Shown here in pieces: positions 1 through 7,939 of a stretch of DNA of 14,055 nucleotides; within the stretch, counting starts at the first letter, position 1, and every line of letters starts with the position of its first letter. The notes beneath the pieces were generated by a model. That model saw only the letters and a list, made by a program, of their open reading frames with translations. It was not told the origin of the DNA and ran no database searches. Location: positions 1 through 14,055 of the forward strand of contig DATELY010000288.1 of assembly GCA_035276085.1 (NCBI GenBank), given 5' to 3'. The translations under genes and the position numbers were made by a program. The stretch comes from DATELY01 sp035276085 (lineage in GTDB: Bacteria; Pseudomonadota; Gammaproteobacteria; Steroidobacterales; Steroidobacteraceae).

Positions 1-9
1 GCTGCGCTC

Positions 10-134
10 TTGCCCCCACCCCAACCCTCCCCCGCTCCGCAAGGGAGGGGGCAAGAGAACGTATCGATTGTTCGCCAGCTGCGATTTCCGGCCCCCTCCC
101 TTGCGCAGCGGGGGAGGGTTGGGGTGGGGGGCAA
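10..134. repeat. Long extragenic inverted repeat (G/C-rich, two arms)
   Basis: The arms at 10-52 and 91-134 are reverse complements apart from one substitution and one extra G, with a 38-base loop. Each arm has the skewed pattern of C-runs and G-runs around a TTGCG/CGCAA core (CCCCTCCCTTGCG then GGGGGAGGGTTGGGG). Intergenic repeats of this type are common in many GC-rich Gram-negative genomes; I recognise the style but cannot name a family. It lies just past the 3' end of the hydrolase gene that stops at 207, so a transcript from that gene would fold into a strong hairpin here. It could limit read-through or protect the mRNA end. No T-tract is present, so it is not a canonical terminator. Confidence 0.8.
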
Positions 135-206
135 GGCCACCGCGCAGACACTCGAGACATCCGCGGCGCCGCGCGCAGATCGCTGACTTCACTCCCCCTC
201 GTTCGA

Positions 207-1799
207 TCACGCGTTCCAAGGCGAGATCACGAAGCGCAACTTGCCTGCGATGCCCGGCGAGCGCGGCGCCGACACATCGCCCGTTGCAAATGGAATCGTC
301 ACCTCGACCTTGCCTTGCTTGAGCGCCTTCGTGGAAACGGGCGTCGACGCCTGGCCGACGTTATCGCTCTGCCAGTCGTACTGCACTTCCCAGTCGCCCT
401 CCTCGTCCTCTGGCGGCTTCATCTCGATGACGATGGAATCGCGGAACAGGTATTCGCCCTCGTAGTGCCGGTCGGGCCAGAACTTGCGCTCGACTTCGTA
501 ATCCGGTGCTCGTACGCCGAAGCTCAGGCTGTAGGCGAGCGTGGCGCGCTTCGGGTTCACGCGATAGCGGTTGGCGAGAAAAATGGTCGATAGGTAAATC
601 TTACGTGCGTTCTTGTTCGTCACCTTCTTCAGATCCAGATGACGCCGGCAGGCAACCGAATCCTCCTCGGCCACACGCCGCGTGAGATACCAGCGCTTGC
701 CCCGCGGCGAGGCCAGCACTTCGAATTGATACAGCGCGTCGAGATCGCCCTTCGCATCGGCCTTCTCCAGCTCTTGCGGCACTCGCACCTCATCGATGTC
801 CGCCCACAGATCCACGCGCACATCGCCAAACAGGAAGCGCGCGAGGTTCTGATACGCCTCCTCGCTGTTCACGATGCCGAAGCGGCCGGAGTGCGAGCGG
901 TATGCATACGCTGTCGCCGACGGCGCAGAGAACACGCCTTGGGCGTTCACACCCCACACCGACGCATTCGCCACCCGCACGAGCCCATCGCTGCCATTGC
1001 CCGCAAACGTTCGCGAGACGCCCGCGGCCACGTCGTAGTCACTGCGGTTCGTACCGACCATGCAGAAGATGCGTTCCGACGGAAACGACTCCTCATAGAT
1101 CCAATCCACGCGCTCCGTCTTCTTGTAGACCGCCTTCAAGTCGAGGTATTCAGCCATCCGCTCGCGGTTGAAGTTGTTGATGTCATTCGATCCCAGCCAC
1201 TCCGGCACGTTGATGCCTGCCATGTCGATGCCATTGTGAGGCGTGGCATAGGTAAAGAACTTGTCGACACACTTCTTCGCCGCCACAGTGCCGATCTTGT
1301 CGTTCTGCAGGAACGTGCGGCAGACGAGGCCGCCCATGGAGTGCGCGACGAGATAACAACGGAAATCCTTCGGCTTCACGTTGTTCGCGGCATCGGCGCA
1401 CACGAGATCACGCACTCTCAGAATCAGATCGCTCAACCCCTTGCCGAACGACTCGATCTCCGGCGTCTTGCCGGTGCCCAGAAAGCTCGAGGCGGAGTCG
1501 TAGTAGCGATAAATCACCACCGACTTCGTGGCAATCGTGCCGGTCCAGTCGGGATCGACGATGTCCACGCCGTTCTCGTACACATCGCCATACCCGAAAT
1601 CCGACTGCAACCGCACCAGCGGCGACTCGAATATGAACTTGCGCGGCGGCGCCTTTGCATCCGGCGTCGCACGCGTCACCGTCGATCCCAGATTGAATCC
1701 GCAGAACGGATCGGCGGTGGTTTCATCGATCTCATGACGCGTCATGGCGTAGCCGCGCACATAGATGATGGGCCAGAAGCAGTTGTCATCGATGGACAT
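207..1799 (-). CDS. Alpha/beta hydrolase, lipase/PGAP1-like, with C-terminal extra domain
   Basis: A 530-aa serine hydrolase. The first strand and oxyanion region are seen at residues 10-18 (PIIYVRGYA), which supports the start at 1799; a GGGAG stretch lies about 10 bases upstream. The nucleophile elbow is AHSMGG with Ser154, followed by ATPHNG (185-190), typical of triacylglycerol-lipase and PGAP1-type enzymes that act on esters. Asp271 (GSDGLV) and His303 (YRSHSGRF) are good candidates for the rest of the triad. Residues from about 330 to 530 form a separate region rich in charged and aromatic residues (beta-rich looking) that I do not recognise. There is no signal peptide, so it is probably cytoplasmic unless exported by another route. 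Substrate unknown. The fold call is firm; the choice of lipase over another esterase is not. Confidence 0.85.
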   Translation of the reverse strand: MSIDDNCFWPIIYVRGYAMTRHEIDETTADPFCGFNLGSTVTRATPDAKAPPRKFIFESPLVRLQSDFGYGDVYENGVDIVDPDWTGTIATKSVVIYRYYDSASSFLGTGKTPEIESFGKGLSDLILRVRDLVCADAANNVKPKDFRCYLVAHSMGGLVCRTFLQNDKIGTVAAKKCVDKFFTYATPHNGIDMAGINVPEWLGSNDINNFNRERMAEYLDLKAVYKKTERVDWIYEESFPSERIFCMVGTNRSDYDVAAGVSRTFAGNGSDGLVRVANASVWGVNAQGVFSAPSATAYAYRSHSGRFGIVNSEEAYQNLARFLFGDVRVDLWADIDEVRVPQELEKADAKGDLDALYQFEVLASPRGKRWYLTRRVAEEDSVACRRHLDLKKVTNKNARKIYLSTIFLANRYRVNPKRATLAYSLSFGVRAPDYEVERKFWPDRHYEGEYLFRDSIVIEMKPPEDEEGDWEVQYDWQSDNVGQASTPVSTKALKQGKVEVTIPFATGDVSAPRSPGIAGKLRFVISPWNA

Positions 1800-1838
1800 G
1801 GGTGGAGGACTCCCTTCTTGTTCGTGAAGGAAGTGTAA

Positions 1839-1864
1839 CGGGGTGCGAATGCAAGCTCACCCCG
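1839..1864 (-). terminator. Weak hairpin after the FG-GAP gene
   Basis: A 7-bp perfect stem (CGGGGTG / CACCCCG) with a 12-base loop lies about 30 bases past the FG-GAP stop codon. Read on the minus strand it is followed by TTACACTTCC, only mildly T-rich. It could be a weak intrinsic terminator separating the FG-GAP gene from the hydrolase gene downstream. The evidence is limited to the stem. Confidence 0.3.
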
Positions 1865-1894
1865 CCCGTGAGCTCAGCTTTGAATCTCGCGCAC

Positions 1895-3097
1895 CTACGG
1901 CGCCGGTGCACCGAACTCGTGAATGAGCGCGTAGCCGATACTGAAGAGAGGATCGAACGGTACGCCCGCCATGAGCGCACCTTGCGAGAGGCTCAGTCCG
2001 GAGCCGAGCGACGGCTCGCTCGTGAACGAGTCGGTCAGTAAATATGAACCGGTGGAGCGCGAGTAGAGAAACACCAGTCCAGGATCGAACCGCGTCTCGC
2101 CAAAGGGGGCCGCGACGGCGAGCCGATCGCCTTGCAGCTGCAGGTTGGAACCGAACTCCAAGTACCACGCGGACTGACTGGCAGTCGGCCGCAGGCGTTG
2201 CGATGGCACCCAGTGAGTGCCGTTGTATTTCAGGATGTGAACAGCACCGCCCGCGAGGGTTTCCGTTCCCAGGGGACCGACGCGATCCTCGTCCGGAGCA
2301 CCAATGGCCAGTGTCGTTCCACGGACATCGATGCTCGCTCCGTAGCCATCGAGCGCCTCGCCCATTCCGTTCAAGAGCTGCTGGCGCACCCAGCGGCCGG
2401 CCACTTTGCGGAACACGTATGCGGTGCCCTGACCACCGTTGTAGCCAGGTGCACCGACGGCGACGACGCCGTTCCAGATGGCGACGCTCTCACCGAACCC
2501 TTCATCGCTCGAACCGGTGGGCGCGATGAACCTTCCGAGCCGTTGAAATTTTCCTTTCTCCGGATCGAACTGAAACAGGTACGCGGCTCCCGGCGCATTC
2601 TCTGCGCCTCCGCCCACCACGAGGAACGGAATCTCGAAATCGATGGCGGAGTTGAACCACGCATTCGCGGCAGTGATGGGCAACTTCTGGATCTGTTGCC
2701 AATGCTGCGCCAGGTAGAAGACATACACCGCACGGCCGGAGCTCACGACGGCGAAACGTCCGCGCAGTGCCACGCCTTGTCCGAAGGCATCTCCCTCGAT
2801 GAGATCCGACGGCGACAGAGTGCCCGAGCGAATCCATTCTCCGCCGGTGCTGCGCGTGAACACGGCGACGCGCCCGCGCGCGCCATCGAAGGAAGGCATG
2901 CCGGCCAACGCCATCGAACCGTGGATCGAAACGGCTTCGCCGAACCGAAGCGTCTGGGGTTCGGAACTGCCGGGGGGCAGAACCTCCTCGGTATCCGGGC
3001 CTACGCTGCTCGTCCACTCGGCTGCGCCCGCGTTTACAGCGGCTAGCGCCAGCAACAAGACAACAGAAAAGATCCTAGACCCAGCTCCGAGCCCCAT
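1895..3097 (-). CDS. Exported FG-GAP repeat beta-propeller protein
   Basis: A 400-aa protein with a classic signal peptide: Gly/Ser/Arg-containing N-terminus, hydrophobic stretch at about 9-22, and a likely cleavage site near AGA-AEW (about residue 25). The mature part carries seven repeats of the FG-x-S-V-x-(5)-V-x-V/A-G-A-P type, starting near residues 52, 105, 147, 201, 252, 315 and 366. The clearest are FGESVAIWNGVVAVGAP and YGASIDVRGTTLAIGAP. Seven such repeats fit one closed seven-bladed integrin-alpha-like propeller filling the whole mature chain. No catalytic or anchoring domain is visible and there is no lipobox cysteine. FG-GAP propellers usually bind ligands or calcium, so a periplasmic or secreted binding role is inferred; the partner is unknown. 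It ends 95 bases before the hydrolase gene. Confidence 0.85.
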   Translation of the reverse strand: MGLGAGSRIFSVVLLLALAAVNAGAAEWTSSVGPDTEEVLPPGSSEPQTLRFGEAVSIHGSMALAGMPSFDGARGRVAVFTRSTGGEWIRSGTLSPSDLIEGDAFGQGVALRGRFAVVSSGRAVYVFYLAQHWQQIQKLPITAANAWFNSAIDFEIPFLVVGGGAENAPGAAYLFQFDPEKGKFQRLGRFIAPTGSSDEGFGESVAIWNGVVAVGAPGYNGGQGTAYVFRKVAGRWVRQQLLNGMGEALDGYGASIDVRGTTLAIGAPDEDRVGPLGTETLAGGAVHILKYNGTHWVPSQRLRPTASQSAWYLEFGSNLQLQGDRLAVAAPFGETRFDPGLVFLYSRSTGSYLLTDSFTSEPSLGSGLSLSQGALMAGVPFDPLFSIGYALIHEFGAPAP

Positions 3098-3190
3098 GAC
3101 CCTGCCCCCGACGTTCCCGGCGAGGAGGAGACGCTCACGAGCAGCGGAGTACTACAGGGGATTTCACGTAGGGGGTTCATGTGGCTGCGG

Positions 3191-3308
3191 CCGGCTGGCC
3201 GGCCGGTCAGCTGGCTGGCTTGCTGGTCGGCTGGCCAGAGAAGATCGAGATTGGACGCAGCCTCTGGCCAGCCGACCAGCCGACCAGCCGACCAGCAAGC
3301 CAGCCAGC
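3191..3308. repeat. Extragenic palindrome made of 8-bp tandem units
   Basis: The left arm (3210-3240) is the exact reverse complement of the right arm (3262-3308) once two extra 8-bp units are removed from the right arm. The right arm carries three tandem copies of CGACCAGC (3273-3280, 3281-3288, 3289-3296) where the left has one. The loop is 21 bases (3241-3261). The left flank 3191-3209 is a further degenerate run of GGCTGGCC/GGCCGG words. The hairpin starts about 20 bases after the stop codon of the MBL-fold gene and ends before the FG-GAP gene. It may shape the 3' end of the MBL transcript. The unequal unit number suggests slippage expansion. Confidence 0.85.
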
Positions 3309-3330
3309 GGACGAATCGTGCGCCGGCGGA

Positions 3331-4218
3331 TCACTCCCGTCGTGGCAGTGAGATCGTCGAACCGAGCCCTGCCCGGTCATACCGCTCTTTGTATTTCTCC
3401 ATGAAGAGGGAGAACCCGAGTTCGCTCGTGCAATGCGCCGGAGCAACGCGCTGCAAACGTAGCGTGTCGTGAAGCACGGAGACGACCCGTCGGATCTCCG
3501 GATCTGGCGTCGCGACAAGATGGAAGCCGCCGATCGCGGTGTACAGCCTGGGGTCGATTCGGGCTGCGGCCGAGAGGATCTTGTCAATGCCGGGATGAGA
3601 ACAGCCGACAATGACGGCGAGCCCTTGCGGCGTGCTCACGGCCAGGGACAACTCATTCATCTCCAGCGTTCCAGGCTTGTCTGACTGAGTCACGATCACG
3701 TGAAAGCCGGGGAAAATTTCCTTCGTTGCGGCGATCGGTGAGAAGTTGGCGTCCTTCCATGGCGAGCCGCTGACGAGACGCTCTGGCGGCTTGCCTTCGA
3801 AATAACGCAGGTCCTTCGGCAGACCCGGTGCTGGCGTCAGAAAGCTTCGAGGCAGTGGGCCCTTGAAGAACGCGCCTTCGACCGGCGTGTAGATGAGAAC
3901 ATCTGGATTGACCTCGAGCAGATACGTCAGGCCGCTCGTGTGATCTCCGTGCCGATGCGAGATCACGACGGCATCGAGATTTCGCAGATCGACGCCAAGT
4001 GCCTTGACGTTGTGCTCAAAGATTTCCGCATTGTTCCCCGTATCGAACAGAACGCGCCTGCCGCCGTACTCGACGAGCGCCGCAAATCCCCAGTCCTTTT
4101 TCAGAGACGAAGAAGAGCCAAACGCGTCATAGAGGTTGATCACCCGCGCGACTTCCTCGGCATTTGCAACGGTGGCGTGCAGCAGAAGAGCGGCGATGAG
4201 GAGCAGATGGGAGCGCAT
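3331..4218 (-). CDS. Exported MBL-fold metallohydrolase (DHPS-like, COG1237 type)
   Basis: A 295-aa protein with a signal peptide (MRSHLLLIAALLLH, cleavage near VANA-EE at residue 20). The mature chain has the metallo-beta-lactamase signature HRHGDH at 88-93, a later ligand candidate His208 in GCSHPGID, the family-typical GGFHL at 230-234, and His262 in PAHCTS. The opening INLYDAFG, LFDTGNN at 57-63 and the GCSHPG motif point to the branch annotated as 7,8-dihydropterin-6-yl-methyl-4-(beta-D-ribofuranosyl)aminobenzene-5'-phosphate synthase-like hydrolases. The name comes from an archaeal enzyme; most bacterial members have no known substrate and I do not infer one. An AGGTGA box lies about 9 bases upstream of the ATG. 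Export to the periplasm is the notable feature. The gene diverges from the tRNA methyltransferase gene. Confidence 0.88.
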   Translation of the reverse strand: MRSHLLLIAALLLHATVANAEEVARVINLYDAFGSSSSLKKDWGFAALVEYGGRRVLFDTGNNAEIFEHNVKALGVDLRNLDAVVISHRHGDHTSGLTYLLEVNPDVLIYTPVEGAFFKGPLPRSFLTPAPGLPKDLRYFEGKPPERLVSGSPWKDANFSPIAATKEIFPGFHVIVTQSDKPGTLEMNELSLAVSTPQGLAVIVGCSHPGIDKILSAAARIDPRLYTAIGGFHLVATPDPEIRRVVSVLHDTLRLQRVAPAHCTSELGFSLFMEKYKERYDRAGLGSTISLPRRE

Positions 4219-4310
4219 GAGAGTTCACCTACATGAAGCAGCTCACTCCGGGCTGCAAGCGTACCAGCATGGATATGGAGCGGCTCCACTGCTGGCGTAT
4301 CCTGCCGGTC

Positions 4311-5141
4311 ATGTCGTCGCTTCAAACCAAAGACCTGGCCCCACTCGTTCTCGAGCCTATCGGCTTCGTCCGCAGCTCACTCGTCGCCAAAGTCGAAGCC
4401 GCGCGCCAGCCGCGGGCCGCGCAAGGTACACCTGCACGCATCGAGCTACTCCCCGGCCGAAATTTCGAACACGCACTCGAAGATCTCTCGCGCTGGCAAT
4501 GGATCTGGGTGATCTTCTGGTTTCACCACAACGCCGGCTGGCGTCCCAAGGTGCTACCGCCCCGAAGCACGACGGGCCGCAAAGGCGTGTTCGCCACCCG
4601 CTCGCCACACCGCCCCAATCCCATCGGCCTTTCAGTCGTACGACTGGAGAAGGTGGACGGCCTGAACCTTCACGTCCTCGACGCCGACATGCTCGACGGC
4701 ACACCCGTCCTCGATCTCAAACCCTACGTCGCTTACACGGACTCCTATCCAGATGCGGGCAACGGCTGGCTGGATGACGCCGAACCCGCGAATGGCTCGA
4801 CGCAGCCCACCGATCCTGTGACTGCATATGCAGTGACGTTCGCGCCGTTGGCAACCGAGCAAACGAACTGGATCGAGACGCGAACGGGCCTCGCCATCGA
4901 GGAACGAATCCGTTCCACACTCACGCTCGGCCCAGAACCCCACCCCTACCGGCGCATCCGTCGACTCGACGGAGGAATGCAGCTTGCGGTCAAAGAGTGG
5001 CGCATTCGATTCAGCGTCGAGGGACGCGAAGTCCGGGTGGCCGAAATTGCCTCTGGGTTTCGGGCATCGCAGCTCGCTGGTGAAGTGAAGGATGATGTGC
5101 TGCGGGCACATCGGGAGTTTCGCGAGAGGTGGGGTGGCTGA
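4311..5141 (+). CDS. trmO: tRNA (N6-threonylcarbamoyladenosine(37)-N6)-methyltransferase TrmO-like
   Basis: TrmO (TsaA/YaeB) methylates t6A37 of threonine tRNAs using S-adenosylmethionine, in the cytoplasm. The hallmark ATRSPHRPNPIGLSVVRL is present, as are the opening LEPIGFVRSS and the LDGTPVLDLKPYVAYTDS segment. From the ATG at 4311 it is 276 aa (MSSLQTKD...), and this N-terminus resembles the MSS...IGVIRSP start I recall for the E. coli enzyme (235 aa). The frame is also open upstream, with ATGs at 4233 (302 aa), 4269 and 4275; none has a strong ribosome binding site, so the start is uncertain. The C-terminal domain has PEPHPYRRI where the family usually shows DPRPAYR. It is 14 bases from the convergent kinase gene, with no terminator visible between them. 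Confidence 0.87.
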   Translation: MSSLQTKDLAPLVLEPIGFVRSSLVAKVEAARQPRAAQGTPARIELLPGRNFEHALEDLSRWQWIWVIFWFHHNAGWRPKVLPPRSTTGRKGVFATRSPHRPNPIGLSVVRLEKVDGLNLHVLDADMLDGTPVLDLKPYVAYTDSYPDAGNGWLDDAEPANGSTQPTDPVTAYAVTFAPLATEQTNWIETRTGLAIEERIRSTLTLGPEPHPYRRIRRLDGGMQLAVKEWRIRFSVEGREVRVAEIASGFRASQLAGEVKDDVLRAHREFRERWGG

Positions 5142-5155
5142 ACGGTGCCCCGCGG

Positions 5156-7939
5156 TCAAACCTGGCTAACCGGCAGCCGTGCAGTGAGCGACTCAGCGCG
5201 ATCTTTGAAGATCCTGTGCAAGCATGCTTGCAGTTCGTCTTGCAGATAGGGCTTCTTGAGAAACGGCCAGACGCCGTCCGCGAGCGCTTCGTCGAGCGAC
5301 TCGCCTGCATAACCGGAGATCAGCAGAACTTCCATTTGCGGACGCAGCGTTGCGACCTCGCGAGCGAGTTCCACACCATTCATTCCGCCGGGCATCAGGA
5401 CGTCCGTCATCAGGAGATCGAAATCGTGCTCTGATTTCAGTGCCGCCAGCGCTTGATGCGCATCGAGTGTACGCGTCACTTGATGCCCGAGATTCCTGAG
5501 CATGGTCTCGGTGATGGCTGCAACCGAGGCATCGTCCTCGGCGAGGAGGATGTTGAGGGTCAAGCCGCCTTGATGCTGTGGTTCCTCGACGGGTTTGACT
5601 TGTCTCCCCTCGTGGAGCACCGGGAGATACAGCTCGAAGGTCGTTCCTTGTCCCAGTGCACTGTGCACACGCACCGTGCCCCCGGATTGCCTTACGAACC
5701 CGTATACCTGGCTCAATCCAAGACCTGTGCCCTTCCCCGCCGGCTTGGTGGTAAAGAATGGCTCGAAGATGTGATTCAACACGTCACGCGTCATTCCTTG
5801 TCCGGTGTCGGTGACGCGCACGCCGAAGTAGCGTCCGGGTTTGACCTCCGGACATTCGCTCTCCGCGAGATCACGCACCTCTGTCTCAATTGCAATGGCA
5901 CCGCCTGCCGGTGTCGCATCGACCGCGTTCACGATGAGATTGAGCAGCGCGGATTCGAACTGCGCCGGATCGATGCGAACCGTTGCGGGCGCTTCGCTCA
6001 AGCGCAGATCGAGCGAGAGGGCTTCGCCCACCGCGCGTTGAATGAGCGGCTCGCCTTCGAGAATCAGATCATTCAGATCGCAGGGCTCGGAGCGCAATGG
6101 CTGACGTCGGGCGAAAGCGAGCAGCTGCGCGGTAAGACGCTCGCCGCGTCTCGCTGCGGCTAACGCGGCCTCGCCGAGCCGGGTGCGACGCTCCGTGTTC
6201 TCCGGGTGTTTGAGGATGATGTCGAGCGCACCGATGACGACCGTGAGCAAGTTGTTGAAGTCGTGTGCGACACCGCCGGTCAAGCGACCCAGGGATTCGA
6301 GCCGCTGCGCGTGCATGAGCTCCTCTTGTGCCTGGGCCTTCTCCGCCAGTGCGGCGGTCACGCGTTCTTCCAGTAACTCGTTCATGTACAGCAGCTCCGT
6401 TTGCGCCCGACGGATCTCTGTCACATCGACATTCACGCCAATCAAGCCAAGGAACGCGCCGTGATCGTTGAACCTGGAGGTCGCATTCACGTGCACGGTG
6501 CGGGACAAACCATCCGCGCGCCGAAAGCGTGCCTCGGCTGAAAAGCCGCTGCGCGTGTGCAGGGCCGCCTCGAACTGCGCCAGGAATTTCTCCCGGTCCT
6601 CAGGCGCGAGCACGTCCAACCAGGCAACCCTCGACGCCTCTTGCTGCATGCCGCAGAACTCTCGCAGCGCGCTGTTGCCGTACGCGTTTCCGCCCGCCGC
6701 ATCGCTGATCCACAGCATGACCGGCGCATGCTCGGCAATCAGCCGAAACCGCTCTTCGCTATCGCGCAGCGCTGCCGCTTGCCGTGCTTCCTCTTCGGCG
6801 ATGAGCTTTGCCGTGACGTCCTGTATCGCGACTACGGTCAGTGCAGTACCGCCAACACGATCCGAGAACGGTGCCGCCGTGACTTCGAAGTTCGCGATTG
6901 AACCATCGCCGCGACGATAGGCCTGCACGCGTGGCCCAATGCGACGGCCCTCGTGCATTGCCTGGTACAGGGCAGACTCCTCCGGTGCCAGGAATCGACC
7001 CTCACTATCCACGGATCCGTACGTCGGACGCGCATTCCACATGGTCGCCCCTGCGAGCGGGGCGCGCAGCAGTCTTTCGGCTTCGGCATTGGCAAAGCGC
7101 ACTTCTCCCGCCGGCGCCGTTGCGACGAAAACGCCGAAGGGCAGATGTTCGATGATCGCCCGCAGCTGCTGCTCGCTGCGCAACGCTTCCCGCGCCGCCA
7201 GTGCTTCGAACCGCCGATCGGACAAGGCGGCAATGAGCGCCAGGAACAGGATCAGTGCGGTGCCGCCTGCCAGCGCGATTGCCAGGGTGACCGAATCGAG
7301 TCCGCTATCGACGATGCGCTGCGCCTCCGTGCTCGGTATCAATCTGACGCCCAGCATGGCGGTGTAGTGCATGCCCACGATCGCAAATCCCAGCACGATG
7401 GCAGCCAGCACTCTTTGCAAAAGGGTGCGCTCGCCCCTCGCCACGACCAGCGCGCTGGTCGACGCCGTGATCGCGACGGCGCAGGCCAGCGCGACGTACA
7501 CACCATCGTTACTGATGCGGGCATTGGTCATGACCGCAGCCATGCCCACGTAGTGCATGATGCAGATGCCCAGCCCCATGAACGTGCCGGCAGCGAGCAA
7601 GCGACGCAGGCTGCGGTCGTTGACCGAAAAGAATGCGAACGTGGTTGCGCCAATGGCGAGCAAGAGCGACAAGAGCGTCAGCCCGACGCGGTAACGAACC
7701 TCGGATCCCGGGTTGAATCCGAGCATCGCAATGAAGTGCATCGACCAGATGCTGAGGCCCATGCCGATGCCGGAAGCCGCCAGCCACGCACCCCGCCACA
7801 CACCGTTATGCGCCCGCACACGACGGAAGAGGTTCAACGCCGTCCAGGAGCCGAGACAGGCGACCACGATGGACAATGCTACGAATATCGGATGGTGAGC
7901 GATGTGCACAGTTGCTGGCTCCTGTAGTGGCAACGGCAT
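5156..7939 (-). CDS. MHYT-domain hybrid sensor histidine kinase with receiver domain
   Basis: A 927-aa membrane hybrid kinase. Residues about 15-240 hold the multi-helix MHYT sensor, with motifs MHFI (67-70), MHYV (128-131) and MHYT (190-193); this domain is proposed to bind metal (copper) and sense a diatomic gas, though that is not proven for most members. Two PAS domains follow (about 260-380 and 395-510), then a short coiled coil, HisKA with GGVAHDFNNLL (His559), the N-box NLIVNAVDA (Asn671), DTGQGM (711-716) and GTGLGLSQVYGF (G2). A C-terminal receiver spans about 795-915, with acidic residues E801-D803, phospho-acceptor Asp846 (MTDVLMP), Ser875 and Lys896. All key residues are intact, so it should autophosphorylate and relay to its own receiver. 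No partner regulator or Hpt gene is adjacent, making it an orphan. A GGGGA stretch precedes the start. Confidence 0.92.
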   Translation of the reverse strand: MPLPLQEPATVHIAHHPIFVALSIVVACLGSWTALNLFRRVRAHNGVWRGAWLAASGIGMGLSIWSMHFIAMLGFNPGSEVRYRVGLTLLSLLLAIGATTFAFFSVNDRSLRRLLAAGTFMGLGICIMHYVGMAAVMTNARISNDGVYVALACAVAITASTSALVVARGERTLLQRVLAAIVLGFAIVGMHYTAMLGVRLIPSTEAQRIVDSGLDSVTLAIALAGGTALILFLALIAALSDRRFEALAAREALRSEQQLRAIIEHLPFGVFVATAPAGEVRFANAEAERLLRAPLAGATMWNARPTYGSVDSEGRFLAPEESALYQAMHEGRRIGPRVQAYRRGDGSIANFEVTAAPFSDRVGGTALTVVAIQDVTAKLIAEEEARQAAALRDSEERFRLIAEHAPVMLWISDAAGGNAYGNSALREFCGMQQEASRVAWLDVLAPEDREKFLAQFEAALHTRSGFSAEARFRRADGLSRTVHVNATSRFNDHGAFLGLIGVNVDVTEIRRAQTELLYMNELLEERVTAALAEKAQAQEELMHAQRLESLGRLTGGVAHDFNNLLTVVIGALDIILKHPENTERRTRLGEAALAAARRGERLTAQLLAFARRQPLRSEPCDLNDLILEGEPLIQRAVGEALSLDLRLSEAPATVRIDPAQFESALLNLIVNAVDATPAGGAIAIETEVRDLAESECPEVKPGRYFGVRVTDTGQGMTRDVLNHIFEPFFTTKPAGKGTGLGLSQVYGFVRQSGGTVRVHSALGQGTTFELYLPVLHEGRQVKPVEEPQHQGGLTLNILLAEDDASVAAITETMLRNLGHQVTRTLDAHQALAALKSEHDFDLLMTDVLMPGGMNGVELAREVATLRPQMEVLLISGYAGESLDEALADGVWPFLKKPYLQDELQACLHRIFKDRAESLTARLPVSQV

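Noticed and set aside
639..1838. A 399-codon open frame on the plus strand opposite the lipase-like gene
   Set aside because: Rich in Arg/His with no recognisable domain; it is the antisense shadow expected in GC-rich coding DNA, while the minus frame has clear hydrolase motifs.
2132..3046. A 304-codon plus-strand frame opposite the FG-GAP gene
   Set aside because: No domain or leader; the minus strand has a signal peptide and seven repeats.
3179..3472. A 97-codon plus-strand frame through the 8-bp repeat palindrome
   Set aside because: Its repeated Ala/Trp/Gln/Pro pattern comes from the DNA repeat, and it overlaps the 3' end of the MBL-fold gene antisense.
6953..7927. A 324-codon plus-strand frame opposite the MHYT/PAS region
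   Set aside because: Its composition (Arg/His/Gln-rich, low complexity) is typical of antisense frames; the kinase motifs are unambiguous on the other strand.
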